A stretch of 64,000 bases of DNA from Paracoccus aerius (GTDB lineage Bacteria; Pseudomonadota; Alphaproteobacteria; Rhodobacterales; Rhodobacteraceae): NCBI RefSeq assembly GCF_014656455.1, contig NZ_BNCL01000005.1:124001-188000 (forward strand). Direction: 5' to 3'. The notes beneath the pieces are model-generated. The model was not told the DNA's origin, ran no database searches, and was given only the letters and a program-made list of their open reading frames with translations. The translations under genes and the position numbers were made by a program. Positions 48,913 through 58,830 of this stretch are shown here, piece after piece (positions within the stretch are counted from its first letter, which is position 1; each line of letters starts with the position of its first letter).

Positions 48913-51299
48913 CAGTGGAAATAGGTGGTTGTCAGAACGTCGGACAGGCTGGCGATGCGGCCCCGCAGCGCCCACAAGGCCTCGGTCGTCAGCGTCTCGG
49001 GCTCGGCGGTGGCAAGATCGGTGTGCAGCCGCAGCGCGTCGCGGGCCAGCGGCGACAGCGCGCCATGGTCGTTGGCCGCAGGCAGCATGTCCACCTGTTC
49101 GCGCAAGCCGTCGATCTGGTGGCGCAGCGCGCGCGGGTTCAGCGGGTCCAGGACCAGCAGGTCGATCACCGACGCCCGGGACGCGTTCAGCGCAAATCGA
49201 CGGCGATGGGTCAGCACGCTGTCGCCCACCTCGATCGCCAGATCCAGGGCGCCTTCGGGGGCGTCCGGGTCGCACAGGACCGCAAGCAGCGCGGCCATGC
49301 CCATCGCGCGTTCGTGCAGCCGCCCGATGGTCAGGAACCGCCAACCGACGAAGCGGTACATGTTTTCATGCACAAGACCCGAAATCCCCGCCAGCTTGCG
49401 CAGCAGCGCCGACAACGCGCGGGCCGCATCGTCGCCGGGTGACACGGTGCGGGCCATGCGCCGCGCGCTGCGGTCGATGTCGTGCAGCGCCGACCAGGCA
49501 TCGGGGGAAAAACGGTCGCGCACGCTGCTGGCGCTGCCGATGGCGGCGGCCAGGTTGTCCAGCAGCTTCTGCGGGATGGGATCGGGCGTGTCGATGCCCA
49601 TCTGACGCAGCAGCGGATCGAAGCCCGCCAGCAGCGGCGCCCCCGCCGCGCCCGCTTCGGCCATCCGCGTGTGATAGGCGCGCATCAGGCGCACGATCCC
49701 TTCGGCCCGCTCGGCATAGCGGCCCAGCCAGAACAGGTTGTCGGCAGCCCGCGCGGGCAGGCCGCCCGCGGCCTGACGCTTGTCGGCGCTGCCGGCCTGC
49801 CGGGCCAGGGTGATGACGGGCACCGGATCGCGCCCCACCACCCAGACATCCGCCGCCGCGCCGCCCTTCTGCATCGCGACGGCCGAGGCCTCGGATGCCG
49901 AGCCGATCCGCGCGAAGCCGCCGGGCATCACGGCCCAGCCATCGGCGGTGCGGGCCAGATAGACGCGCAGGGTCATGGGGCGGGGGACCAGCTTGCCCTC
50001 GACAAGGGCAGGGGTCGTGGACAGGGTGACGGCCTCTTGCGCGACCAGGTCACCGCCCTGCCGTGACAGGCGGCGGTCCAGTTCCTGGGGCGACAGGGTG
50101 ACGGCGCGGGTCAGGTCATCTGCGGGATCAAAGGGCGGGTGGGTGGTCAGCGCGTCCGCCAGAACCATCCGGCGCGGGCTGGACCGCACCGCCGCCCGTG
50201 CCGTCTCGGTGCCGCACCACCAGGTGGCGATGTTGGGCATGGCCAGCGGCGCGCCGACCAGATCCGGGGCAAGCTGCGGCAGGAAGGCCATCAGGGCCCG
50301 CGTTTCCAGCACCCCCGAGCCCAGCGAGTTGACCATCGCCACCGCCCCCGACCGCAGCGCCGCCACCATGCCGGGCGTGCCGATGCGCGAGGCGGGGTTC
50401 AGTTCCAGTGGGTCGGCATATTGCCCGTCAAGCCTGCGCCACAGCACATCGACCTGCCGCATCCCCTGCACGGTGCGCACCATCAGCCGGTCGTTCGACA
50501 CGCCCAGATCGTCGCCCTCCAGCAGCGTAAAGCCAAGGTAGCGGGCGATATAGGCGTGTTCGTAATAGGTTTCGTTCATCGGGCCGGGCGTCAGGATCGC
50601 CACTCGCCCATCCCGTTCGCGCGACTGGGCCTGCAGAGCGTCGCGGAAGTCGCGGAAGAAGCCCGCAAGACGATGGACGTTCCCGTCCGGATAAAGTTCG
50701 GAATAGGCGCGGGAGATGGCCACACGGTTTTCCAAGGCATAACCCGCGCCCGAGGGCGCCTGCGTCCGGTCGGCCAGCACCCACCACTGCCCATCCGGGC
50801 CGCGTCCCAGTTCGAACGCCAGAAAGTGCAGGAAATGCCCGCCGCGTGGCTTGATGCCCACCATCGGGCGCAGCCATTCGGGATTGCCCGCCACCAGCGT
50901 GGCAGGCAGCCGCCCCGAGGCCACCAATTCGTTCGGACCGTAAAGATCCGCCATCACCGCTTCCAGCAAGTCGGCCCGCTGGGTCAGGGCGCGGCCGATC
51001 CGCGCCCAGTCGTCCTCGGCCAGAAGCACCGGGATATGGCTCAAGGGCCAGGGCCGTTCCGTCGATTGGCCTTCGCCGTATTGGCGATAGAAGACGCCGC
51101 TATCCAGCAGATATCGATCGGCGCGCGCCAGGTCGCGGGTCAGATCCTCGTCCGACAGCGCGTCAAGATGCGCGACCAGGTTGCGCCACAGCGGACGGAC
51201 CTGGCCGTTCTTGTCCAGCATCTCGTCCGGGACGCCGGGCAGGGGGCGATAGCCTGCAACCCGTCTCCGGCCCGTGGCGATGGCGCCTTCGCCGCCCAT
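48912..51299 (-). CDS. Circularly permuted ATP-grasp / Alpha-E fusion protein
   Basis: A 795-residue protein. Residues about 20-500 are a circularly permuted ATP-grasp (DUF404/DUF407) with DSGVFYRQYGEG, PNELVASGRLPATLVAGNPEWLRPM, ILTPGPMNETYYEHAYIARYLGF, NSLGSGVLETRALMAFLP and a late lysine/Arg strand before MPGGFARI. Residues about 510-795 are the helical Alpha-E domain (DUF403), opening LPARAADNLFWLGRYAERAE. The family is predicted to ligate amino groups to carboxylates, using ATP. In many genomes the two domains are separate genes; here they are one. The reaction is not known to me. Confidence 0.9.
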   Translation of the reverse strand: MGGEGAIATGRRRVAGYRPLPGVPDEMLDKNGQVRPLWRNLVAHLDALSDEDLTRDLARADRYLLDSGVFYRQYGEGQSTERPWPLSHIPVLLAEDDWARIGRALTQRADLLEAVMADLYGPNELVASGRLPATLVAGNPEWLRPMVGIKPRGGHFLHFLAFELGRGPDGQWWVLADRTQAPSGAGYALENRVAISRAYSELYPDGNVHRLAGFFRDFRDALQAQSRERDGRVAILTPGPMNETYYEHAYIARYLGFTLLEGDDLGVSNDRLMVRTVQGMRQVDVLWRRLDGQYADPLELNPASRIGTPGMVAALRSGAVAMVNSLGSGVLETRALMAFLPQLAPDLVGAPLAMPNIATWWCGTETARAAVRSSPRRMVLADALTTHPPFDPADDLTRAVTLSPQELDRRLSRQGGDLVAQEAVTLSTTPALVEGKLVPRPMTLRVYLARTADGWAVMPGGFARIGSASEASAVAMQKGGAAADVWVVGRDPVPVITLARQAGSADKRQAAGGLPARAADNLFWLGRYAERAEGIVRLMRAYHTRMAEAGAAGAPLLAGFDPLLRQMGIDTPDPIPQKLLDNLAAAIGSASSVRDRFSPDAWSALHDIDRSARRMARTVSPGDDAARALSALLRKLAGISGLVHENMYRFVGWRFLTIGRLHERAMGMAALLAVLCDPDAPEGALDLAIEVGDSVLTHRRRFALNASRASVIDLLVLDPLNPRALRHQIDGLREQVDMLPAANDHGALSPLARDALRLHTDLATAEPETLTTEALWALRGRIASLSDVLTTTYFH

Positions 51300-51305
51300 G
51301 CCGGG

Positions 51306-54300
51306 TCAGACTCCCGTGGCGCGACGCAAATCCAGCGTCAGCGGGAATTCGCGATGAATGCGCTCGGGACGGGGAACAAGCCCCTGGCCCGGGGTATGGC
51401 CATGCGGGCTGAAGCGGGCCAGCCTGCGCGCCTCGGCCTCGTTGCCGTTGACGGGGAAGGTGTCGTAATTGCGCCCGCCGGGATGCGCGACATGATAGAT
51501 GCAGCCGCCAAGCGCGCGGTTCGACCAGGTGTCGAGAATGTCGAAGGTCAGCGGCGCATCGACCGGAAGGACAGGATGCATCGCGGATGCCGGCTGCCAG
51601 GCCTTGTAGCGCAGGCCTGCCACGGCTTCCCCTGCGCCCACATCCGTCAGCGGCACCGCGCGCCCGTTGCACAGCACCTGGTAGCGACTGGGATCGGGCG
51701 AGGCCAGCTTGACCTGCAGCCGTTCGGTGGAGCTGTCGGTATAGCGGACCGTGCCGCCGATCGCGCCCGTTTCCCCCAGCACATGCCAGGGTTCAAGCGC
51801 CTGGCGCAGTTCCAGATGGACCCCCTCGATCTCGACCTCGCCGCAGAAGGGGAAGCGGAATTCGGCCTGGGCCTTGAACCATTCCTCCTGCATGGGGAAG
51901 CCGTGGTCGGTCAGGTCGCGCAGCACGTCCTGGAAATCGGCCCAGACGAAATGGGGCAGCATGAAGCGGTCATGCAGCGCCGTTCCCCAGCGGGTCAGAT
52001 CGCCTGTGGCAGGCGTCTTCCAGAACCGCGCGATCAGGGCGCGCAGCAGCAATTGCTGCGCAAGGCTCATCCGCGGGTCGGGCGGCATCTCGAAGCCGCG
52101 GAACTCGACAAGGCCCAGGCGGCCGGTGGGACCGTCGGGGGAATACAGCTTGTCGATGCAGATTTCCGCCCGGTGGGTATTGCCGGTGACATCGGTCAGG
52201 ATGTTGCGCAGCAGCCGGTCGGTCAGCCAGGGCAGGGGCGGCGTGCCCCGGTCGGGCGAGGGGATCTGCGCAAGCGCGATTTCCAGTTCGTAAAGCGCGT
52301 CGTGCCGGGCCTCATCGATCCTTGGCGCCTGCGAGGTGGGCCCGATGAACAGGCCCGAGAACAGGTAGGACAGCGACGGGTGCCGGTTCCAGTGCCGGAT
52401 CAGGCTGGCCAGCAGGTCCGGGCGGCGCAGGAACGGGCTGTCATTGGTGGTGGCACCGCCGACGACCACATGGTTGCCCCCGCCGGTGCCGGTGTGCTTG
52501 CCGTCGATCATGAACTTTTCCGCACCCAGGCGGGACTGGCGCGCATCCTCGTAGACGCCCTGGGTGATCGCCACGCAGTCGTCCCAGTCAGAGGCCGGGT
52601 GGATGTTCACCTCGATCACGCCGGGGTCGGGGGCCACCCGGATCACGTTCAGGCGCGGGTCGTGCGGCGGCGCATAGCCTTCCACATGCACCTTGAGGTT
52701 CAGGCGCAGGGCCGCAGCCTCGACCGCGTGCAGCAGGTCCAGGTATTCCTCGAGCGTCGCCACCGGCGGCATGAAGACGCAAAGCCGCCCGTTCTTGGGT
52801 TCGACCGACAGGGCGGTGCGGACCATGCCCTGCAATTCCGCCTCTCCCATGCCGGGCACCTGTTCGACCAGGTCCTGCGTCGGCGCATTGGCGACGAAGC
52901 TGGCCATGGGCTGCGACTTGCGATCGGGTGCGATCTCGCCCGGATTGGCCAGGGGCGCACGCTCCACCGTCGGGTCGGTGGGGTTGATGTAGGGATAGAC
53001 TGATTCCGGCAGATGCGGCAGCGAGGCCAGAGGCAGCCGATACCCGACCGGGCTGTCGCCGGGCACAAGGAAGACATGGCCGCGCCGCAGACGCCAGCGT
53101 TCCGAATACCATTTCAGCTTCGCTTTCGACTGCCAGGCCTGGACCGGCAGCACGAAGCCCGTGGGCGTGGTCAGGCCCCGGTCGAAGACGGCGGCAATAC
53201 GGTGGCGCGCCTCGGGGTCGGCCAGTTCGCTGTTTTCGGGCGTGACATTGGCTGGCAGGTTCGCCTCGCGCACCAGCCATTCTGCGGGGTCTTCATAGGC
53301 GGGCAGGACATTGTCGTCGGGAACGCCCAGTTCGGCGGCCATCTCGCGCAGCAGTTCCTGCGCGTGCAGGGGCGTCACCGCCTCGGCCGCGCTTTCCTGC
53401 GCGATCAGGTCGGGGTTCTGCCAGACCGGCTGGCCGTCCTTGCGCCAGTAAAGCGAAAAGGTCCATCGGGGCAGCGTCTCGCCCGGATACCACTTGCCCT
53501 GGCCGTAGTGCAGGAAGCCGCTGGGGGCGAAGCGCTGGCGCAGCTTGCGGATCAGGATGTCGGCCCGGTCGCGTTTCGTCGGCCCCACGGCGGCGGTGTT
53601 CCATTCGGCGGATTCGAAATCGTCGATGGACACGAAGGTCGGTTCGCCCCCCATGGTCAGGCGCACGTCGCCTTCGCGCAGGGCGGCGTCGACCTGCTGG
53701 CCGAGGCGGTTCAGGTCGGTCCAGGCCTCTTCGCTGAAGGGCTTGGTGATGCGCGGATGTTCGGCCACCCGCCGCACCTGCATGTCGAAGTTGAAATCGA
53801 CTTCGGCAAAGCTGGCGGCGCCGGAAATGGGCGCGCAACTGCGGTAATGGGGCGCTGCCGCAAGCGGGATATGGCTTTCCCCGGTCAGCAGGCCCGATGT
53901 CGGGTCAAGCCCGATCCAGCCTGCGCCGGGAATATAGACCTCGGCCCAGGCATGCAGGTCGGTGAAGTCATGGGCGGTGCCCGACGGACCGTCAAGCGCC
54001 TGCAGATCGGGCTTCAACTGGATCAGATAGCCCGACACGAAGCGCGCGGCAAAGCCCAGATGCCGCAGCGCATGGACCAGCAGCCAGGTTGAATCGCGGC
54101 AGGATGCGCTGCGCAGGGTCAAGGTTTCCTCGGGCGTCTGGACCCCCGGCTCCATCCGGATCGTATAGGCCGTCTCGCCCGCGATGCGCGCGTTCAGCGC
54201 CACCACGAAATCGACGGTGCGGGTTTTCGTGCGCGGGATGCTGTCCAGAAACGCCCGCAGCATCGGCCCGGCGGGTTCCGTGGCGCGATAGGGGATCAAT

Positions 54301-54638
54301 TCCTCGGCCAGTTCGGGGGCATAGTCGAAGGGCCAGGTTTCCGCGGCATCCTCGACGAAGAAGTCGAAGGGGTTATACACGGTCATGTCGGCGACCAGAT
54401 CGACCTCGATCTTCAACTCCCGCACGGGTTCGGGGAAGACGAAGCGGGACAGCCAGTTGCCGAAGGGATCCTGCTGGTGGTTCACGAAATGGCCTTCGGG
54501 CGCGACCTTCAGCGAATGCGACAAGACCCTTGTGCGGGAATGAGGCGCGGGCCGCAGGCGGATCACCTGCGGGCCAAGGACCACCGGACGGTCGTATTTG
54601 TAATGCGTCAGGTGATAGATGCTGGCCTTGATCGACAT
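51306..54638 (-). CDS. Large transglutaminase / DUF2126 protein
   Basis: A 1110-residue cytoplasmic protein. The N-terminal transglutaminase domain (1-290) has the full triad C180 ([30 protein letters not shown]), H229 ([11 protein letters not shown]) and D245 (LDPTSGL). The remaining 800 residues are DUF2126, with [53 protein letters not shown] and [11 protein letters not shown]; these Gly/His/Asn-rich blocks resemble a nucleotide- or metal-dependent ligase fold, which I cannot prove by eye. It is first in the three-gene set, 6 bases before the ATP-grasp gene. Confidence 0.9.
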   Translation of the reverse strand: MSIKASIYHLTHYKYDRPVVLGPQVIRLRPAPHSRTRVLSHSLKVAPEGHFVNHQQDPFGNWLSRFVFPEPVRELKIEVDLVADMTVYNPFDFFVEDAAETWPFDYAPELAEELIPYRATEPAGPMLRAFLDSIPRTKTRTVDFVVALNARIAGETAYTIRMEPGVQTPEETLTLRSASCRDSTWLLVHALRHLGFAARFVSGYLIQLKPDLQALDGPSGTAHDFTDLHAWAEVYIPGAGWIGLDPTSGLLTGESHIPLAAAPHYRSCAPISGAASFAEVDFNFDMQVRRVAEHPRITKPFSEEAWTDLNRLGQQVDAALREGDVRLTMGGEPTFVSIDDFESAEWNTAAVGPTKRDRADILIRKLRQRFAPSGFLHYGQGKWYPGETLPRWTFSLYWRKDGQPVWQNPDLIAQESAAEAVTPLHAQELLREMAAELGVPDDNVLPAYEDPAEWLVREANLPANVTPENSELADPEARHRIAAVFDRGLTTPTGFVLPVQAWQSKAKLKWYSERWRLRRGHVFLVPGDSPVGYRLPLASLPHLPESVYPYINPTDPTVERAPLANPGEIAPDRKSQPMASFVANAPTQDLVEQVPGMGEAELQGMVRTALSVEPKNGRLCVFMPPVATLEEYLDLLHAVEAAALRLNLKVHVEGYAPPHDPRLNVIRVAPDPGVIEVNIHPASDWDDCVAITQGVYEDARQSRLGAEKFMIDGKHTGTGGGNHVVVGGATTNDSPFLRRPDLLASLIRHWNRHPSLSYLFSGLFIGPTSQAPRIDEARHDALYELEIALAQIPSPDRGTPPLPWLTDRLLRNILTDVTGNTHRAEICIDKLYSPDGPTGRLGLVEFRGFEMPPDPRMSLAQQLLLRALIARFWKTPATGDLTRWGTALHDRFMLPHFVWADFQDVLRDLTDHGFPMQEEWFKAQAEFRFPFCGEVEIEGVHLELRQALEPWHVLGETGAIGGTVRYTDSSTERLQVKLASPDPSRYQVLCNGRAVPLTDVGAGEAVAGLRYKAWQPASAMHPVLPVDAPLTFDILDTWSNRALGGCIYHVAHPGGRNYDTFPVNGNEAEARRLARFSPHGHTPGQGLVPRPERIHREFPLTLDLRRATGV

Positions 54639-54714
54639 GATGTCAGTTCCCGCTGCTCTTTTGCCCCAGCTTACACAATGTGATCAGGGGGGCGAGGGAT
54701 CCCGGCGCCCCTGC

Positions 54715-55629
54715 CTATATTTCGCGCATTGCCGCTGAAACGCGATCCCATTCCCGGCGCAACGGAATGTCCATCCGCAGCAGCCTGTCGCTGCCCGCCG
54801 CCCGGCGCGTCCAGAGATGGACGCGCGCCAGCCGGTCCTGCGCCGCCCGCGCATCGCCCGTGTCGTAAAGCCGGAACAGATGCGTCCCGCCCGCCATCCG
54901 CCATCCTGCGGCCGCAGCAATGCGGTCAAGGCGCAGCGATGCCTCGGTCATGTACAGCACCATGTCATCGGCCCAGCTGCGGTCGGCCAGGGCTGCCGCC
55001 GCCTGTCCCAGGATGCAGCCCTGGACCGGGCAAGGGTCCGCAATGTCGGCCAACAGCGCGGGATCCCCCAGCACAAGGCCCAGTCCCGGAAGGCCCCAGA
55101 ACGGCTGAAGCTCGCGCAGGACCAGGGCATTGGCGGGCAGGATCGGGGCCAGGGACAGGTCGGGGCGCGGGTCGGCCAGGCTCTCGTCGACAACCAGGCG
55201 CGGCACGTTCCGGGCCAGTTCCGCAAGCGCGCCCGGCTGCCATTCCCGCCCGTCCGAACCGGCGGGATTGGCGACCACGACCAGATCCGCGCCTGCCGGA
55301 TCCAAGGGGGCCAAGCCCGGGCGCAGCGCCCAACCCGCTGCGCGCAGGCGTTCTTCCGCATGGCTGGATCCCAGGACCGCTGCCTGGCCGGGCGGCAGGC
55401 GCAGGACGGCGCACCAAGAATCAGCGACGGGCAGAACCTGCGCCGGATCGCAATCCAGCCATTGTGCCGCAGCCCGGCGCAGGGCCGCCGTGGCCGATGC
55501 CGCGGGTTGCGGCGGCAGCGACTTCACCGGCCAGCGGTGCCGGTTCAGTCCCGTGGACAGGTCGATCCAGTCCCCCGGACCAAAATCCGCGATGGCCTGG
55601 TCAAGCCCCTGGTCGTCGTCCCGCTGCAT
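54715..55629 (-). CDS. CobC/CobD-like PLP-fold protein lacking the PLP lysine
   Basis: A 304-residue homologue of threonine-phosphate decarboxylase of cobalamin synthesis. The start GDWIDLSTGLN and the VVDES and FWGLPGL segments follow that family. Where the family has SFGKF(Y/F)GLAGLRLGF, this protein has RELQPFWGLPGLGLVLG: the Schiff-base lysine is Pro176 and the later arginine is Gly184. Only one lysine (K36) is left in the chain, so normal PLP chemistry is not possible. The frame is intact. No other cobalamin gene is near. The ATG at 55629 fits the family start; 55659 is an alternative. Confidence 0.7.
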   Translation of the reverse strand: MQRDDDQGLDQAIADFGPGDWIDLSTGLNRHRWPVKSLPPQPAASATAALRRAAAQWLDCDPAQVLPVADSWCAVLRLPPGQAAVLGSSHAEERLRAAGWALRPGLAPLDPAGADLVVVANPAGSDGREWQPGALAELARNVPRLVVDESLADPRPDLSLAPILPANALVLRELQPFWGLPGLGLVLGDPALLADIADPCPVQGCILGQAAAALADRSWADDMVLYMTEASLRLDRIAAAAGWRMAGGTHLFRLYDTGDARAAQDRLARVHLWTRRAAGSDRLLRMDIPLRREWDRVSAAMREI

Positions 55630-55827
55630 GATCCGTCCATGACGCCCCGCATCCGCCATGGCGGGGCAGGGGCTGCAGCCCCGCCCACCGTTTCAGCAGA
55701 TTTCGCTTTACAGCAGAGCAAATCGGAACGACGATATCTAGTAAGAACATTCGGGCTACCAACCCGCCTGTTGTGGCACGACCTAGGGCAAGCGGCGTCA
55801 GAATCGCTCCCGACTGAGGATGCAGGA

Positions 55828-56331
55828 ATGGCACAGACGGAAGCGATAATTCCGACCGATGAGATTCATCCCATCGACATTGTCGAGGCGGTCGCCGCGC
55901 ATCACGACTGGCAGTTCGACCGCCTGGCCGACGACCAGATCGCAATGTCGGTGGATGGCCAGTGGCGGCGCTATTCGCTGACGCTCGCCTGGTCCGCCGG
56001 CGAGGAGGTTTTGCGCCTGATCTGCACCTTCGACCTGGACCCGCCCGCGGACCGGCTGTCCGCGATCTACGAGACGCTGAACCTGGCCAATGACCAGGTT
56101 TGGGACGGCGGCTTCACCTTCTGGTCCAAGCAGCGGCTGATGGTCTGGCGCTATGGCCTGGTGCTGGGCGGCGACGCAGTAGCCTCGGCCGAACAGGTTG
56201 ACCAGATGATCGGCAACGCGCTGATGGGTTGCGAACGGTTCTATCCGTCCTTCCAACTGGTTGCCTGGGGAAACAGCAGCCCTGCCGCCGCACTGGACAT
56301 CGCCTTGGGCGAGGCCTACGGACGGGCATAA
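55828..56331 (+). CDS. YbjN-domain protein
   Basis: A 167-residue cytoplasmic protein with the YbjN fold (a type III secretion chaperone-like domain): [63 protein letters not shown] and [14 protein letters not shown] precedes the ATG. YbjN proteins affect stress and motility phenotypes but have no agreed biochemical role. proC follows after 35 bases, so co-transcription is likely. Confidence 0.85.
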   Translation: MAQTEAIIPTDEIHPIDIVEAVAAHHDWQFDRLADDQIAMSVDGQWRRYSLTLAWSAGEEVLRLICTFDLDPPADRLSAIYETLNLANDQVWDGGFTFWSKQRLMVWRYGLVLGGDAVASAEQVDQMIGNALMGCERFYPSFQLVAWGNSSPAAALDIALGEAYGRA

Positions 56332-56366
56332 GGGGCAGACGGCCCCGGCAACGGATGGGGGGCCGG

Positions 56367-57179
56367 ATGGGCGAATTCGACGATATCAACAGGCGCGGCC
56401 TGGTTCTGGTCGGCTGCGGTCGCATGGGCGGCGCGATGCTGCGCGGCTGGCTGGCGCGGGGGCTGGAACCTGGCGCCGTCACGGTGATCGACCCGCGGCT
56501 TTCGCCGGAATGGCAGGACAAGGGCCTGCGCGTGAACGCCGACCTGCCTGCCGATCCCGCCGTGCTGGTTCTGGCCGTCAAGCCGCAGATGATGGCCGAG
56601 GCCTTGGGCGGCGTGCCCAGGCTGTCCGACACGCTGGTCCTGTCGGTCGCGGCAGGCACCACCATCGCCACATTCGAGGCCGCCTTTCCCGGTTCCCCGA
56701 TCATCCGCGTGATGCCCAACACGCCCGCCGCGATCGGGCAGGGGATCAGCGCCATGATCGGGAATGGCCTTGCCACGGATGCGCATCTGGATCTGGCGCA
56801 GGCGCTGATGGCCGCCGTGGGCCGGGTCGTCCGGTTGGAGCGGGAAGACCAGATGGACGCCGTCACCGGCCTGTCGGGCAGCGGCCCGGCCTATGTCTTC
56901 CACCTGATCGAGGCGATGGCCAAGGCCGGCGAGGCGCAAGGCCTGCCCGCCGACCTGTCCCTGGAACTGGCGCGGATGACGGTCGCAGGGGCGGGTGCCC
57001 TGGCCATCGACGCAGACGAGGATCCGGCGGTCTTGCGCGAAAACGTCACCTCGCCCGGCGGGACGACCGCTGCCGGCCTGCGGGTTTTGATGGATCCCGA
57101 CAGCGGCCTGCCCCCCCTGATGGCGCGCACGGTCGCTGCTGCCACCGAACGCGGGCGCGAACTGGGGCGCGGGCAATGA
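56367..57179 (+). CDS. proC: Pyrroline-5-carboxylate reductase
   Basis: A 270-residue NAD(P)H enzyme for the last step of proline synthesis. The Rossmann start [43 protein letters not shown] and the signature [17 protein letters not shown], then [10 protein letters not shown], are diagnostic. ATG codons at 56355 and 56367 are both plausible. Its stop overlaps the csaA start. Confidence 0.96.
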   Translation: MGEFDDINRRGLVLVGCGRMGGAMLRGWLARGLEPGAVTVIDPRLSPEWQDKGLRVNADLPADPAVLVLAVKPQMMAEALGGVPRLSDTLVLSVAAGTTIATFEAAFPGSPIIRVMPNTPAAIGQGISAMIGNGLATDAHLDLAQALMAAVGRVVRLEREDQMDAVTGLSGSGPAYVFHLIEAMAKAGEAQGLPADLSLELARMTVAGAGALAIDADEDPAVLRENVTSPGGTTAAGLRVLMDPDSGLPPLMARTVAAATERGRELGRGQ

Positions 57180-57508
57180 CCATCAGCTTCGACGATTTCC
57201 TGAAGGTCGACATCCGGGTCGCCACCATCACCCGCGCCGAACCCTTCCCCGAGGCGCGCAAACCCGCGATCAAGCTGTGGCTGGACGTGGGGGATCTGGG
57301 CGAACGCAAGTCCTCGGCCCAGATCACGCGGCATTACGACCCCGAAGCCCTTGTGGGCAAGCAGGTGCTTTGCGTGGTGAACTTTCCGCCCCGCCAGATC
57401 GGCCCCGTCCGGTCCGAGGTTCTGGTCCTGGGCGTCCCCGACCCGGACGGAGAAGTCGTGCTGATCCGTCCCGATCTGGATGTCCCGAACGGAGGAAGGC
57501 TGTACTGA
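57176..57508 (+). CDS. csaA: tRNA-binding domain protein CsaA
   Basis: A 110-residue OB-fold (EMAP II-like) protein: [35 protein letters not shown] and [18 protein letters not shown]. In Bacillus CsaA was described as an export chaperone; the fold binds tRNA. It overlaps proC by 4 bases and shares one base with the next gene, a compact operon. Confidence 0.92.
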   Translation: MTISFDDFLKVDIRVATITRAEPFPEARKPAIKLWLDVGDLGERKSSAQITRHYDPEALVGKQVLCVVNFPPRQIGPVRSEVLVLGVPDPDGEVVLIRPDLDVPNGGRLY

Positions 57509-58455
57509 TGCGCCTGCTTGTCACCCGTCCCATGACGGACCGCGCGACGCGCGCCATTGCCGGCCGGTTCGACGCGACCTTCCGCGACAACACCCGCCTC
57601 TCCGAGGCCGAAGCCTCTGCTGCCCTGCGCGACTATGACGCGATCATCCCGACGCTGGGCGATGCCTTCACCGCCGCAGCCTTTGCCGATGCGCCGCGTT
57701 GCCGAATCCTGGCGAACTTCGGGGCGGGCTTCAACCATATCGACGTGAAGGCGGCAAAGGCGGCCGGGGTCGTGGTCACGAACACACCCGATGTGGTGAC
57801 CGACGCCACTGCCGACATTGCCGTCATGCTGATGCTGATGACCACGCGTCGCGCGTCCGAGGGCGAGCGGATCCTGCGCGCGGGCGACTGGACCGGCTGG
57901 AACCCCACGCAGCTTCTGGGCGGGCATCTGTCGGGCCGGACGGTTGGCATTGTCGGCATGGGCCGGATCGGGCAGGCCATCGCGCGCCGCTGCCATTTCG
58001 GCTTCGGGATGCAGGTGGTGTTCTTCAACCGCTCGACCGTGACGGGGCTGGATTTTCCCGCCCGCCAGATCCCACAGTTGGAGGCGATGCTGGCCGAGGC
58101 CGATATCGCCGTCCTGGCGGTGCCGGGCGGGCCCGGCACGCGGCACCTGATCGGCACGCCCCAACTGGCGGCGCTTGGGCCGCAGGGTTACCTGGTCAAT
58201 ATCGCGCGCGGCGATGTCGTGGACGAGGCCGCGATGATCGAGGCACTGCAAAGCCATGCCATCGCCGGGGCGGGGCTGGACGTCTATGAGCAAGAGCCGG
58301 TCGTGCCGCAGGCGCTTCTGGATGCGCCCAACACGACGCTGCTGCCGCATCTGGGGACCGCGACCGACGACACCCGCACCGCCATGGGGCTGCGCGCGCT
58401 TGATAACCTGGTGGCCTATGCCGAGGGGCGCGCACCTCGTGACCGGGTGAACTGA
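57508..58455 (+). CDS. D-2-hydroxyacid dehydrogenase (glyoxylate reductase-like)
   Basis: A 315-residue NAD(P)-dependent dehydrogenase. The nucleotide loop is GIVGMGRIGQAIARR; the catalytic Arg is in NIARGDVVDE, the Glu in DVYEQEP and the His in LLPHLGTAT. N-terminal FGAGFNHIDVKAAKAAGV is typical. Glyoxylate/hydroxypyruvate reductase is the most likely activity, but substrate choice is not certain. It starts on the csaA stop. Confidence 0.9.
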   Translation: MRLLVTRPMTDRATRAIAGRFDATFRDNTRLSEAEASAALRDYDAIIPTLGDAFTAAAFADAPRCRILANFGAGFNHIDVKAAKAAGVVVTNTPDVVTDATADIAVMLMLMTTRRASEGERILRAGDWTGWNPTQLLGGHLSGRTVGIVGMGRIGQAIARRCHFGFGMQVVFFNRSTVTGLDFPARQIPQLEAMLAEADIAVLAVPGGPGTRHLIGTPQLAALGPQGYLVNIARGDVVDEAAMIEALQSHAIAGAGLDVYEQEPVVPQALLDAPNTTLLPHLGTATDDTRTAMGLRALDNLVAYAEGRAPRDRVN

Positions 58456-58525
58456 CCGCGTCCGTGGAACCGCGGTGAATTGAGAAATGTTAATTCCTCA
58501 GATCACAGCTTCGAAGGAGCGAAGA

Positions 58526-58729
58526 ATGAACTGGGATATCATCCAAGGCAAATGGAAGCAGGCCAAGGGCACCCTGAAAGAAAAGTGGGGCGACCTGACC
58601 GACGACGACCTCGACCGCCTGGACGGCAACAAAGACCAACTGGCCGGCAAGCTGCAAGAGAAATACGGCTGGTCCAAGGACGAGGCGAACCGCCAGATCG
58701 ACGATCACTTCCGTGACCGCACGTTCTGA
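58526..58729 (+). CDS. CsbD-family stress protein
   Basis: A 67-residue very hydrophilic protein: MNWDIIQGKWKQAKGTLKEK, then WGDLTDDDLDRLDGNKDQLAGKLQEKYGWSKDEA. This is the CsbD pattern; the family is induced by general stress in many bacteria but has no known activity. GAAGGAG precedes the ATG and a terminator follows, so it is monocistronic. Confidence 0.95.
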   Translation: MNWDIIQGKWKQAKGTLKEKWGDLTDDDLDRLDGNKDQLAGKLQEKYGWSKDEANRQIDDHFRDRTF

Positions 58730-58750
58730 TCGCGGCCGCGCCTGATGGCG

Positions 58751-58777
58751 AAGGGTGCCTTGCGGGGCACCCTTTTT
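58751..58777 (+). terminator. Rho-independent terminator of csbD
   Basis: AGGGTGCC / GGCACCCT stem with a short loop followed by five T residues, 22 bases after the csbD stop. Confidence 0.9.
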
Positions 58778-58830
58778 CTTTGCCCGGCGGCAGGCTACGA
58801 AGGCCGGAAATCCGCAGCGGGGGTGCCGCC

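Noticed and set aside
50139..53003. Long + strand frame opposite the ATP-grasp and DUF2126 genes
   Set aside because: The minus-strand genes have clear families and catalytic residues; the + frame has none and crosses the gene boundary.
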